A stretch of 64,000 bases of DNA from an uncultured Ruminococcus sp. GTDB lineage: Bacteria; Bacillota; Clostridia; Oscillospirales; Acutalibacteraceae. This document shows positions 25,548-33,593 of the stretch, one piece after another. Position numbers and translations under genes: made by a program. The DNA is taken from NCBI GenBank assembly GCA_902787145.1, contig CADAEZ010000002.1, positions 1 through 64,000 on the forward strand. Reading direction: 5' to 3'. The first letter of the stretch is position 1; every line of letters begins with the position of its first letter. A model generated the notes under the pieces. It was not told the origin of the DNA. It worked only from the letters and a program-made list of their open reading frames with translations, and did no database searches.

Positions 25548-27218
25548 TTACTGTGTTTGCTGGGGAAGGGCGTTGTGGTTCTTGTACGGAATACAGAACG
25601 CAACGGTTACGGCGTGGTCGCCGATACGCTCAAGGTTAGTCAGGAGTTCGATAAATACAGCTCCGGCCTCGGCGTTACATTCACCCTTGGACAGTCTGTT
25701 TACGTGGTTCTGGCGGAACAGCTCGCAATACTCGTCAATCTGATCCTCAGCCTGTAAAACAGCCTCGGTAAGGTTGGTGTCCTTGCTCTGGTTGATAAAC
25801 ATATAGAAGCTGTCGTCAAGAAGCTTGCTGACAACCTCGCACAGCGTGCGAAGCTCCTTTATAGCCTTGTCGCTAAGGACGGCTTCACCGCTTATAAGCT
25901 CCTGCGCAGAATCACAGATGTTTTCACTGCGGTCGCCTATGCGCTCAAGATCCTGAATCGCGTTGTACATAGCGCCCATAACCTTTCGGTCATAGTCGAT
26001 AATGTCGAGACCGTTAATCTTGACGATGTACTTTGTGATTCCGTGGGTGAGCTTGTCCATCGTGGTCTCATTTTCCTTAACCCTCTCGATAGCCTTGACA
26101 TCGCCGTTTAGTAGGGCTTCCATAGCAAGGTCAAACGCGGCTCTCGCAAGACTGGCGAGTCTTGCGCACTCTTTCTCTGTCTGCTGAACAGCCATCGGCG
26201 GAGTTGTAAGAATACGAGAGTCGAGGAATACTGTGACTTCTTCCTCTTCTTCGGTCTTATCGGGAAGAATAAGCTTTGTAAACTTGATAATAAGGTTTGA
26301 AAGCGGCAGGAAAATAATGGTTCTCGCCACGTTGAACGCGATATGAACAGCGGAAATCTGTGCCGCGGTGTTACCCTTCAGGAAGGGAACGGATTCTACT
26401 AATCCGGAAATCGAGAACGAGGTCGGCTCCAGCACAAGTACCACTGCCGATAAAAGCAAGGCGGCGAATAAGCTGGTTAAGAAGTTTGACAAAGCGACCT
26501 GCTTGGATTCTCTGTTAGCTCCGGCAGCGGACAGGAATACCGGCACACACGCGCCGACGTTCATACCGAAGATGATGTAGATACACTGGTCGATGCTGAC
26601 GATTCCGCTCATACCGAGCGCCATAAGGATACCTACGGACGCCGACGAGCTCTGGATAATACCGGTAAAAATCATACCGACCAATAGTCCGAGCACCGGA
26701 TGAGCCAATGTGGAAACCGTGTTCGCGAAAACCGGCGATTCCTTCAGGAAGTCGAAGTTCTCGCTCATCATAGTCATACCCATAAAGAGTATACCGAAGC
26801 CCGCGGCTATCTGGCCGTAGTAGCGGTAGTTGTTCTTCTTGGCGAATGTGATTACAGCCGCGCCCGCGAACGTGAATATAGGAACAATGGCTTTGATATC
26901 GAACGAAAGCAACAGCGAAGTAACCGTCGTACCGATTTTGGAACCAAAGAGGATACCTATACTCTGGTAAATATCCATAAGCCCGGCGTTGACAAATCCG
27001 ACTACCATCGCGTCGGTCGCCGAGGAGCTCTGAATAACAGCAGTCACCATTAATCCGACAAGCATCGCGATAAATTTCTTGCTTGTGATTTTTTCAAGCA
27101 GAGTTCTCAGCTTGGATCCCGCGGCGAGCTCAAGACCTTCGCCCATCAGCTTCATTCCCAACAGGAATAAGCCGAGACCGCCTGAGACGTTAATCACCTT
27201 GAAGATAATATCTCCCAT
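25548..27218 (-). CDS. Na+/phosphate cotransporter with PhoU-like domain
   Basis: A 556-aa membrane protein of the NptA/YjbB type. Two inverted membrane halves each carry the QSSSA signature (AVIQSSSATDAM and GIIQSSSASVGI). The last third (about 345-556) is a soluble helical PhoU-like domain with the repeated ERIGD motif. It probably takes up phosphate with sodium. The ATG at 27218 is five bases from GGAGG; a longer frame to 27272 runs through the palindrome upstream. Confidence 0.92.
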   Translation of the reverse strand: MGDIIFKVINVSGGLGLFLLGMKLMGEGLELAAGSKLRTLLEKITSKKFIAMLVGLMVTAVIQSSSATDAMVVGFVNAGLMDIYQSIGILFGSKIGTTVTSLLLSFDIKAIVPIFTFAGAAVITFAKKNNYRYYGQIAAGFGILFMGMTMMSENFDFLKESPVFANTVSTLAHPVLGLLVGMIFTGIIQSSSASVGILMALGMSGIVSIDQCIYIIFGMNVGACVPVFLSAAGANRESKQVALSNFLTSLFAALLLSAVVLVLEPTSFSISGLVESVPFLKGNTAAQISAVHIAFNVARTIIFLPLSNLIIKFTKLILPDKTEEEEEVTVFLDSRILTTPPMAVQQTEKECARLASLARAAFDLAMEALLNGDVKAIERVKENETTMDKLTHGITKYIVKINGLDIIDYDRKVMGAMYNAIQDLERIGDRSENICDSAQELISGEAVLSDKAIKELRTLCEVVSKLLDDSFYMFINQSKDTNLTEAVLQAEDQIDEYCELFRQNHVNRLSKGECNAEAGAVFIELLTNLERIGDHAVTVAFCIPYKNHNALPQQTQ

Positions 27219-27260
27219 ATTTTCCTCCGAAAAATAAACATCAGATATATTATTGTGCTC

Positions 27261-27280
27261 GGTGAAAGTCAACTTTCACC
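27261..27280. promoter_or_regulatory. Operator-like palindrome upstream of the Na/Pi transporter
   Basis: GGTGAAAGT and ACTTTCACC form 9-bp perfect arms around CA. On the minus strand it lies just downstream of a TATAAT at 27295-27290, so it would overlap the transcription start region. With almost no loop it looks like a protein-binding site rather than an RNA hairpin. Confidence 0.5.
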
Positions 27281-27366
27281 AATATCAATATTATACCAAA
27301 AAAGTACAGTTTTAATGCGAAAAAAGAATTAAAACAGAATTTTTTACAGTAAATCGTAAAACTACG

Positions 27367-29118
27367 TCACATATCGTCGGAGGGAAGCTTTGGGTCGACA
27401 TAAACCGTGCGGTTGTTTGTAAAAATCACCATACCAGGTTTGGCCCCTACGGGTTTACTGACATACTTGACGAGGGTATAGTCTACGGGCACGTTGGTGC
27501 TGTCCTTAGCCTTTGAGTGATATGCGGCAATCCGTGCCGCCTCGATAATCGCGGTGTCGGAGATTTCCTTTCCCATTGTCTCAACTATTGTGTGAGAACC
27601 CGGAATATCCTTGGTATGAAGCCAGATATCGCGGTTGTTAGCGGTTTTCATAGTGAGCTGATCGTTTTGTCTGTTGTTCCTGCCGACAAGTACCCGGAAT
27701 CCGTCCGAGGTCTTGTATTCCAGCGGCGGCAGCTGGGCAGGCTTTTTCTTCATACTTTTGTTTTGTTTTATATATCCCTGCTCCATAAATTCGAGCCTTA
27801 TCTGATTGAGCTCCTTCTCGCTCTTTACTCTCGACAGCGTATCTCTGAGGCTGTCGAGGTAGACCAGCTCGTCCTCCGCCTTTTTTATCTGAACGGTCAG
27901 AACTTGTTGGGCGGTTTTTGCTTTGTTATAGTCCTTGTAGTATTTCTGGGCGTTTTGCGCCGGTGAAATCGCGGGATTGAGCTTTATCTCGATTGGAGCG
28001 TTGTTTTCGTCATAAAAGTTTTCGACCGTAACACTCTCGGCTCCGCGCTCTATTCTGTACAAATTAGCTTGCAGCAGGTCGCCTTTTATACGAAGCTGTT
28101 CTCTGTCCTCGCATTTTTCCAGTTCACGCTTTTGTATGTTTATTTTATTTGTAGTGCGGTTTACGAGGTTAGTCAGCACACGTGACAGATCCGCCGCTTT
28201 GACTCTCATTCGGTCGGCGCTGTCCCTCTCGATATAATAGCTGTCCAAAAGCTCACAGAAGCTGTCGTATTCTCTGCTCTCGCACAGTGAACCGTACTGA
28301 CCTATGTCGATGAAACTGATGTCGAATGGCTTTGCGTCGCTCTTGTGATAGAGCACAAGCGGCTTGCCCGACGAAGTCAGTATTGTGTCGGAGAGCTTTT
28401 TGATTTCGTCTGCGAGTTTTATTTTGTCATCCTCGCCAAGTTTTTTATTGCTTAAGTCTCTGCCGCCGAGCGTAAGATGTTCAAGCTCGCGGCATATAAT
28501 AGGCGAGATACCCTGTACAGCGCCGAGAATAGCCTTGTTCAGCGTTTTTTCTCCGGGGGTGGAGATGATACTCTCCACAACCTTTTCGGGCGCTGTGAGC
28601 AAGATGTTAAGTTTATCCTGCGGTACCGGATATTCGTAAGGAAGGTTGGGGAGAACAAGCCTCTGTGACGACATTGTCATATCCACGCGTTTAAGCGCGT
28701 CTATTATTATTCCCTTTTCGTCCACGAAAATTACGTTGCTGTACTTGCCCATAATCTCGACGACAACGGTAATTCTCACCTTGTCGCCGAGCTCGTTTAC
28801 GCAGTCAAAGTCAAAGCTGATAACTCTGTCCAGTCCTGCCTGACGAATATCGACAAGCTTGCCGCCGCCGAGTTTTTTTCTCATCAGCATACACAGCATA
28901 GGCGGTGACGCGGGGTTTTCGAGGTTGTATTTTGTGAAATGCACTCTCGGAGAATTGGCTCTTGTAGACAAAAGAAGCCGTTTATTGCCATCCTTAGTGC
29001 GAAGCTGCATAACGATTTCGTCACGGTTAGGCTGATGAATCTGATATACCCTCGCGTCCAGGGCGGAGGTTTTCAGTTCGTTTATAACGTGATGCAGCAT
29101 CATTCCGTCGAGAGCCAT
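27367..29118 (-). CDS. rqcH: Ribosome quality control protein RqcH (NFACT)
   Basis: A 583-aa Rqc2/NEMF homologue that binds 50S-peptidyl-tRNA complexes and adds C-terminal alanine tails. The NFACT-N domain opens with MALDGMMLHHVINEL, a helix-hairpin-helix and long coiled coil (about 290-440) follow, and the NFACT-R domain at about 465-583 includes VLVGRNNRQNDQL and DIWLHTKDIPGSH. It was formerly annotated as fibronectin-binding protein. It is third in the walJ-rlmH-rqcH run. Confidence 0.95.
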   Translation of the reverse strand: MALDGMMLHHVINELKTSALDARVYQIHQPNRDEIVMQLRTKDGNKRLLLSTRANSPRVHFTKYNLENPASPPMLCMLMRKKLGGGKLVDIRQAGLDRVISFDFDCVNELGDKVRITVVVEIMGKYSNVIFVDEKGIIIDALKRVDMTMSSQRLVLPNLPYEYPVPQDKLNILLTAPEKVVESIISTPGEKTLNKAILGAVQGISPIICRELEHLTLGGRDLSNKKLGEDDKIKLADEIKKLSDTILTSSGKPLVLYHKSDAKPFDISFIDIGQYGSLCESREYDSFCELLDSYYIERDSADRMRVKAADLSRVLTNLVNRTTNKINIQKRELEKCEDREQLRIKGDLLQANLYRIERGAESVTVENFYDENNAPIEIKLNPAISPAQNAQKYYKDYNKAKTAQQVLTVQIKKAEDELVYLDSLRDTLSRVKSEKELNQIRLEFMEQGYIKQNKSMKKKPAQLPPLEYKTSDGFRVLVGRNNRQNDQLTMKTANNRDIWLHTKDIPGSHTIVETMGKEISDTAIIEAARIAAYHSKAKDSTNVPVDYTLVKYVSKPVGAKPGMVIFTNNRTVYVDPKLPSDDM

Positions 29119-29136
29119 ATTATCGCTACCGCCTTT

Positions 29137-29619
29137 CTATTTATGATATTTGCCGTTGTTGTTGATTTCGAACGCTCTGTAGATTTGCTCGCAGAGGATT
29201 ACTCTTGCCATCTGGTGGGGAAAGGTCATACGGCTCATTGACAGCCGGAAATCAGACCTTTGTTTCACGTCCTCGCTGAGCCCCCAGCTTCCGCCGATGA
29301 TAAAGTCGACTGTGCTTTTGCCGCTGAGAGCGGCTGCGGAGAGCTTTTCGGCGAGCTGCGGTGAGTCCGTAAGTTTGCCCTCTATGCAAAGTGAAATCAC
29401 ATAGTCGATGTCGGAAATCTTCGACATTATCCTCTTTCCTTCGGCGTCGAGGATGGATGTAATCTGCGATTCGTTCGGATTATTGTAGGTCTTTTCCTCG
29501 TTTAGCTCTATAATATTGAATTTACAAAACGCCTTAAGACGCTTGGAATATTCCAAAATAGCGTCTGTCCAGTATTTTTCTTTGATTTTTCCTATACAAA
29601 TTATGTTTACAGTCAGCAT
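29137..29619 (-). CDS. rlmH: 23S rRNA (pseudouridine1915-N3)-methyltransferase RlmH
   Basis: A 160-aa SPOUT methyltransferase of usual length. It shows the C-terminal knot motif FIIGGSWGLSEDVK and the ending HQMARVILCEQIYRAFEINNNGKYHK (landmarks). It is 7 bp from walJ upstream and 18 bp from rqcH downstream. The walJ-rlmH neighbourhood is also seen in Bacillus. Confidence 0.96.
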   Translation of the reverse strand: MLTVNIICIGKIKEKYWTDAILEYSKRLKAFCKFNIIELNEEKTYNNPNESQITSILDAEGKRIMSKISDIDYVISLCIEGKLTDSPQLAEKLSAAALSGKSTVDFIIGGSWGLSEDVKQRSDFRLSMSRMTFPHQMARVILCEQIYRAFEINNNGKYHK

Positions 29620-29626
29620 ATCCGCC

Positions 29627-30415
29627 TCAGAATACTATTGATCTTCCGTCGCTTTCCTTTGGAACAACGGAGAGTGTAAAGTCAAGATTGCGCTTCATAC
29701 CGATTGATTCAAGCGCGTTGAGGTTGGTGTTCAGCGCCAGTTCGGGAATATTGTTTTGCTCCGAGATGTGTCCGAGCATTATCCTGAAATTTCCGCAACG
29801 TACAAAATCGGCTATTTCTTCGGCGCAGGCATCGTTGGACAGATGTCCTCTGTCCGATAGGATACGAGCCTTTATATGCGGAGGATAGAAGCCGTTTTTT
29901 AGCATTTGAACATCATGGTTGGACTCGATAACCGAGAAATCGCTGTTTCGTACAAGTTCTCTGACGGGATCGGTCATAACGCCCAGATCCGTTGCTACAG
30001 TAGCTTTTCTGCCGTCGGCGGTAATTACCTGATAACAACAGCTTTCCCTGGCGTCGTGAGGTGTGTCGCAGCGGATAATACGCATATTGCCGACGTCCGC
30101 GAAGTCGTTTATAACCGCGCAGGAGTTCTCGGCGGAAATATAGTTCTTCTCCGCCATAGCGTCCAGAGTGCCTTGACTGGCGTAGACTTTGATTCCGTAT
30201 TTCTTCGCGAACACCCTGACTCCCTGACAGTGGTCGACGTGCTCGTGGGTTATGAATATCGCGCCGATTGTGTTGATATCTATTTCGTTTTGTTCCAGCA
30301 TATTAGTCAGCTGCTTGCAATTTCTGCCCGCGTCTATCAGCACTCCCTCGCCCGATGAGCCGATGTAGTAGCTGTTTCCGCTGCTGCCCGAAAATAAAGG
30401 CACTACCTTTGCCAT
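29627..30415 (-). CDS. walJ: Metallo-beta-lactamase-fold protein WalJ (YycJ)
   Basis: A 262-aa MBL-fold protein. It begins with LFSGSSGNSYYI and carries the metal motif HEHVDHCQG, a later Asp in ATDLG and His in ML-GHIS. WalJ is usually part of the walRKHIJ locus and is thought to act as an exonuclease in DNA metabolism. Here walR and walK are not adjacent. The site AAGGAG is rather far (11 bases) from the ATG and overlaps the end of ybaK. Confidence 0.9.
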   Translation of the reverse strand: MAKVVPLFSGSSGNSYYIGSSGEGVLIDAGRNCKQLTNMLEQNEIDINTIGAIFITHEHVDHCQGVRVFAKKYGIKVYASQGTLDAMAEKNYISAENSCAVINDFADVGNMRIIRCDTPHDARESCCYQVITADGRKATVATDLGVMTDPVRELVRNSDFSVIESNHDVQMLKNGFYPPHIKARILSDRGHLSNDACAEEIADFVRCGNFRIMLGHISEQNNIPELALNTNLNALESIGMKRNLDFTLSVVPKESDGRSIVF

Positions 30416-30432
30416 TTTATTTTATTACTCCT

Positions 30433-30909
30433 TTATACTATACTTTCCGTTTTTGCCCCGATAAATTTTATCAGCTCATTCGGAGCTGCTTCTATCTGAA
30501 AGCCTATTTTGCCCGCGCTGATGTATATTATATCGAAGTCAAGCGCGGATATGTCGAATACGGTCGTAAAATCCGACTTCATACCGATTGGCGAGACATT
30601 TCCTCTGGCGTAACCGCAGATTTTCACCAAATCCTTGACATGTGTCATCTCCAGGTTCTTTTCTCCGACGGCACATGCGGCTTTTTTGAGGTTAAGCTGG
30701 GAGTTTACCGGAATGTCAAAGACAAAGAACTCTCCGCTTTTTCCTTTGGCTACAAGGGTCTTGAACACCTGAGCCGGATTCTGTCCCATAAGACGGGCTA
30801 CCTCGTTTCCCTCGACAGCTTCCTTGCCGTGAGGATATTGAAGTACCTTGTATTCAATCCCGGCTTTGTCGAGAATACGCATTACGTTGGTTTTGATATT
30901 TTTTGCCAT
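30433..30909 (-). CDS. ybaK: Cys-tRNA(Pro)/Cys-tRNA(Cys) deacylase YbaK
   Basis: A 158-aa YbaK/EbsC-type editing protein that hydrolyses misacylated tRNA. Visible features are the conserved Lys of QVFKTLV, the VPVN-like FDIPVNSQLNLKK and the GNVSPIG motif. The ATG at 30909 follows GGTGATA; a longer frame to 30957 lies in the intergenic region. It lies between metY and walJ. Confidence 0.92.
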   Translation of the reverse strand: MAKNIKTNVMRILDKAGIEYKVLQYPHGKEAVEGNEVARLMGQNPAQVFKTLVAKGKSGEFFVFDIPVNSQLNLKKAACAVGEKNLEMTHVKDLVKICGYARGNVSPIGMKSDFTTVFDISALDFDIIYISAGKIGFQIEAAPNELIKFIGAKTESIV

Positions 30910-30955
30910 AGTATCACCGAAATTAATTTTATCACAGTATCGGCAACTTTTCAAC

Positions 30956-30986
30956 AAGAAAAAGGAGCTGTCCGAAAACAGCTCCT
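30956..30986 (-). terminator. Terminator of metY
   Basis: On the minus strand AGGAGCTGT pairs with ACAGCTCCT around a 6-nt loop, followed by TTTTTC. It starts 28 bp after the metY stop. Confidence 0.85.
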
Positions 30987-31013
30987 GTGGGGGGATAATA
31001 ATGGAATTAATAA

Positions 31014-32312
31014 TTATTTTACTGCGTCGAAGGCTTCCTGTAAATCGAAGATGATATCGTCGATGTGCTCGGTACCTATCGAAAGTCTGATTGTGTTTTG
31101 GTGGATTCCCTGTTCATTCAGCTCGCTGTCGGAAAGCTGGGAGTGCGTTGTCGAAGCCGGATGAATCGCGAGCGACTTTACGTCCGCAACATTGGCGAGG
31201 AGCGAGAATACCTGCAGCTTGTCGATGAACTTTTTGGCGGTAGCGTCGTCACCCTTTATGTCGAAGGTAAAGATTGAGCCTCCGCCGTTCGGGAAGTATT
31301 TTTTGTACAGCGCGTTATACGGCGAGCTCTCCAGCGACGGATGGTTTATTCGCTCAACCTGGGGATGATTACTCAGGAATTCTATTACCTTTGCCGTATT
31401 GTACGCGTGGCGCTCAACGCGCAGGGACAGAGTCTCCAAACCCTGTAAGAAGATAAAAGCGTGGAAGGGGGAGAGTGTCGCGCCGGTGTCGCGCAGAAGA
31501 ATAGCGCGGATATATGTGACGAAAGAAGCTCCCGGAGCCGCTTCGGTAAATACAGCGCCGTGATAGCTTGGATTAGGCTCGGAAAGCTTTGGAAATTTAC
31601 CGCTCTCAGCCCAGTCAAACTTTCCGCTTTCTACAATAACTCCGCCTATCGCCGTTCCGTGACCGCCGATAAACTTTGTGGCGGAGTGTATGACAATGTC
31701 GGCTCCGTGCTCAATCGGTCTCAACAGGTAGGGAGTGGCAAAAGTGCTGTCTACTACCAGCGGAATATTATGGCTGTGAGCCAGTTCGGCAAGTTTCTCA
31801 ATGTCGATAATATTGGAATTTGGATTTCCGAGCGCCTCGATATAAAGCGCCTTTGTGTTTTCGTCTATCGCTTCCTCAAAGCTTCCCTCGACATCAGGGT
31901 CAACAAAGGAGGTCGTAATCCCGTAGGTGGGTAGGGTGTGGGCGAGAAGGTTGTAGGTACCTCCGTAGATTGTCTTCGCGGCAACAATATTGTCACCGGC
32001 TGAGGCAAGCGCCTGAACGGCGTATGTCACGGCGGCCGCGCCCGAAGCTACCGCTAACGCTGCGGAACCTCCCTCCAGAGAAGCGATTCTTTCCTCAAAA
32101 ACTCCCTGGGTCGGGTTTGTAAGACGGCCGTAGATATTGCCCGCGTCTCTAAGCGCGAATCTGTCGGCGGCGTGCTCGCTGTTATGGAATACATACGAGG
32201 TTGTAGCGTAAATCGGTACAGCTCTGGCGTCTGTAACCGGGTCGGGAGTCTCTTGGCCTATATGAAGTTGTTTTGTCTCAAATCTTAAGTTTCTTTCTTT
32301 TAAATTGCTCAT
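31014..32312 (-). CDS. metY: O-acetylhomoserine sulfhydrylase
   Basis: A 432-aa PLP enzyme of the Cys/Met metabolism family. It makes homocysteine from O-acetylhomoserine and sulfide and can contribute to cysteine synthesis. The PLP lysine is Lys213 in SATKFIGGHGT; also typical are YGRLTNPTQ and LGNPNSNIID. Length matches the MetY subgroup (about 430) rather than MetB/C (about 380-400). AAGGTG lies upstream of the ATG, and this site can be masked by pairing with a Cys-codon leader peptide. The gene is monocistronic with its own promoter and terminator. Confidence 0.95.
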   Translation of the reverse strand: MSNLKERNLRFETKQLHIGQETPDPVTDARAVPIYATTSYVFHNSEHAADRFALRDAGNIYGRLTNPTQGVFEERIASLEGGSAALAVASGAAAVTYAVQALASAGDNIVAAKTIYGGTYNLLAHTLPTYGITTSFVDPDVEGSFEEAIDENTKALYIEALGNPNSNIIDIEKLAELAHSHNIPLVVDSTFATPYLLRPIEHGADIVIHSATKFIGGHGTAIGGVIVESGKFDWAESGKFPKLSEPNPSYHGAVFTEAAPGASFVTYIRAILLRDTGATLSPFHAFIFLQGLETLSLRVERHAYNTAKVIEFLSNHPQVERINHPSLESSPYNALYKKYFPNGGGSIFTFDIKGDDATAKKFIDKLQVFSLLANVADVKSLAIHPASTTHSQLSDSELNEQGIHQNTIRLSIGTEHIDDIIFDLQEAFDAVK

Positions 32313-32314
32313 TG

Positions 32315-32393
32315 TGTAACACCTTTCTAAAAATAATAGTAAATTGTAATTGTTTGTTGATAAACCGGGGTTTTACATTCGTATGGTGTTACA
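32315..32393 (-). promoter_or_regulatory. Predicted translational attenuator of metY
   Basis: On the minus strand TGTAACACC (32393-32385) lies in the leader peptide gene and covers the second Cys codon and the next two codons. It is perfectly complementary to GGTGTTACA (32323-32315), which contains the core of the metY Shine-Dalgarno and the bases before its ATG. The 61-nt loop between holds the leader stop codon. If the helix forms, metY translation should be blocked; a ribosome stalled at the Cys codons would prevent pairing. Confidence 0.6.
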
Positions 32394-32414
32394 ACATCGA
32401 AAAGTATAGTTCAT
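32373..32414 (-). CDS. Cys-Cys leader peptide of metY
   Basis: A 13-codon frame encoding MNYTFRCCNTIRM, with ATG behind AAAGGTGAT at good spacing. Codons 7 and 8 are both TGT (Cys). It lies between a strong promoter and the metY gene, whose product is in sulfur amino-acid synthesis. Polycysteine leader peptides are known to sense cysteine in mycobacteria; a similar role is inferred here. A longer frame to 32813 that contains this peptide overlaps ybeY and is rejected. Confidence 0.7.
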   Translation of the reverse strand: MNYTFRCCNTIRM

Positions 32415-32463
32415 AAAATCACCTTTGCATATATAACCTATAGTTTTAATAGGAATTACGTAT

Positions 32464-32491
32464 ATAATACCATAAAATCCTGATTTGTCAA
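32464..32491 (-). promoter_or_regulatory. Promoter of the leader peptide and metY
   Basis: On the minus strand a consensus TTGACA (32491-32486), a 16-bp spacer and TATTAT (32469-32464). The expected start near 32457 leaves about 43 nt before the leader peptide ATG. Confidence 0.75.
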
Positions 32492-32513
32492 GTAGTTTTT
32501 TAAAAAAATACAG

Positions 32514-32539
32514 AAAAAACCCGGAGATTACTCTCCGGG
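32514..32539 (-). terminator. Terminator of ybeY
   Basis: On the minus strand CCCGGAGA pairs with TCTCCGGG around a 4-nt loop, followed by TTTTTT. It separates the marR-ybeY unit from the metY promoter. Confidence 0.9.
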
Positions 32540-32550
32540 TAATTAAAAAA

Positions 32551-33042
32551 CTAAAAATAACTTCTTGAGGCGGGTAGCCCCAGTTGGTACAAAGCCCATT
32601 CTTCCTTTTCGCGCATAGATACCTTTTCCATAGCGCCGTCATAGCTGTAGCCCAACAGTCCGAGAACGCCGTGAGCCGTAAGATAAGCCATTTCACGTTG
32701 AAAAGAGTGGTCATAAGCTTTTGACTGCTCAACTGCTTTCTTAACAGAAATAACAATACTACCCAGTATCTTCGCGCCGGTAACTCGATCCTCGTCGTAC
32801 TCGCCGTTTTCACCGGCAGGCAACGAGATAACCGCTTCGTCAGTTTCTTTGCCGAAGTATTGAAGACTTAGTTTTTTTAGCTCCTTGTCTTCGGTAAAAG
32901 TAATTCCAATCTCCGCAGAGCCTTTAAAGCCCTCGGTCTCAAGAATTGCATGGCAACAACGTCTGATAAGCATACGGATACCGGTAGGTATCTTAACTTC
33001 TTTTTGGCAGTCTGTGATAATAACCCTCAGCTTGTCCGCCAT
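32551..33042 (-). CDS. ybeY: YbeY-family endoribonuclease, active-site-degenerate
   Basis: A 163-aa protein that aligns along its length with YbeY, the conserved rRNA maturation and quality-control RNase (N-terminal VIITDCQKEV, central VLGSIVISVKKA-like strand, then REMAYLTAHG). The zinc motif is normally H-G-x-L-H-L-x-G-Y-D-H. Here His124 is kept but the other two His positions are Gly128 and Tyr134, and the Asp is Ser133. Catalytic zinc binding is therefore doubtful. It is 18 bp downstream of a MarR regulator and shares its transcript. Confidence 0.8.
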   Translation of the reverse strand: MADKLRVIITDCQKEVKIPTGIRMLIRRCCHAILETEGFKGSAEIGITFTEDKELKKLSLQYFGKETDEAVISLPAGENGEYDEDRVTGAKILGSIVISVKKAVEQSKAYDHSFQREMAYLTAHGVLGLLGYSYDGAMEKVSMREKEEWALYQLGLPASRSYF

Positions 33043-33060
33043 AAACGTTCACCCTTTCGA

Positions 33061-33513
33061 TTATAAATCGTCCCAAGGTGCATTAACTTTTTCCAATAAC
33101 GAAAGCAGGACGTCTTTTTCCTCGTCGTCAAGGCCCGAAAGCAATTCGACAATTCTTAAAGACCTGTACTCGAATGCCTGATCTGCTATTTCTTTGCCCT
33201 CTTCGGTGAGCGAGATTACCATAGTTCTTTTATCGATACTGCTCGGCACACGGCTTACATAGCCCTTTGCCGTAAGCTTCGACAAAACTTCACTCATAGA
33301 GGCAGGCTTAATCTTAAGCATTTCGGTCAATTCGCGTTGAGTGATACCATTTGTATACCTGAGCAGAATCAAAACTCTTCTTTGGCTTTTTTTACCTTCA
33401 TAAAGAAAGTGGATTTTCTGCTCAAGGTCTCGGATGTTTAAAAGAATTTTGTCGTTGACATCCTTGTTTTGATACTCAGACGATTGATTGACATTGTTCT
33501 TTTGTTCTGACAT
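33061..33513 (-). CDS. MarR-family transcriptional regulator
   Basis: A 150-aa winged-helix regulator. The DNA-binding region is visible as GITQRELTEMLKIKPASMSEVLSKL and GYVSRVPSSIDKRTMVISLTEEGKEI (landmarks), the wing carrying the typical D-R-T/R motif. ATG at 33513 fits GTGGGG better than the adjacent ATG at 33516. A longer frame to 33681 runs through the promoter. Two AGGTACCT palindromes flank the promoter, suggesting autorepression. The ligand is unknown; ybeY lies downstream. Confidence 0.9.
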   Translation of the reverse strand: MSEQKNNVNQSSEYQNKDVNDKILLNIRDLEQKIHFLYEGKKSQRRVLILLRYTNGITQRELTEMLKIKPASMSEVLSKLTAKGYVSRVPSSIDKRTMVISLTEEGKEIADQAFEYRSLRIVELLSGLDDEEKDVLLSLLEKVNAPWDDL

Positions 33514-33534
33514 CATAATCCCCACAATTTCGTT

Positions 33535-33593
33535 AGGTACCTTGAGTCTAAAATAATTATACATTATATATTGTCTTGCGTCAAGGTACCTTA
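33535..33593. promoter_or_regulatory. Twin AGGTACCT operator-like palindromes
   Basis: AGGTACCT occurs at 33535-33542 and 33584-33591, centres 49 bp apart. Extended forms are AGGTACCTTGA (33535-33545) and TCAAGGTACCTTA (33581-33593), so the two sites read as inverse copies. One overlaps the -35 and one lies after the transcription start. The rest of 33594-33835 is AT-rich with no further feature seen. Confidence 0.6.
33556..33584 (-). promoter_or_regulatory. Promoter of marR-ybeY
   Basis: On the minus strand TTGACG (33584-33579), a 17-bp spacer and TATAAT (33561-33556). Confidence 0.75.

Noticed and set aside
32313..32460. SAM riboswitch or T-box upstream of metY
   Set aside because: No T-box sequence, no SAM-type conserved core and no terminator hairpin with a U-tract were seen. 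The short leader peptide and its pairing explain the region better.
32373..32813. A 146-codon minus-strand frame ending in the metY leader peptide
   Set aside because: It overlaps ybeY in another frame and crosses the ybeY terminator and the metY promoter. Only the last 13 codons have a ribosome binding site in the right place.
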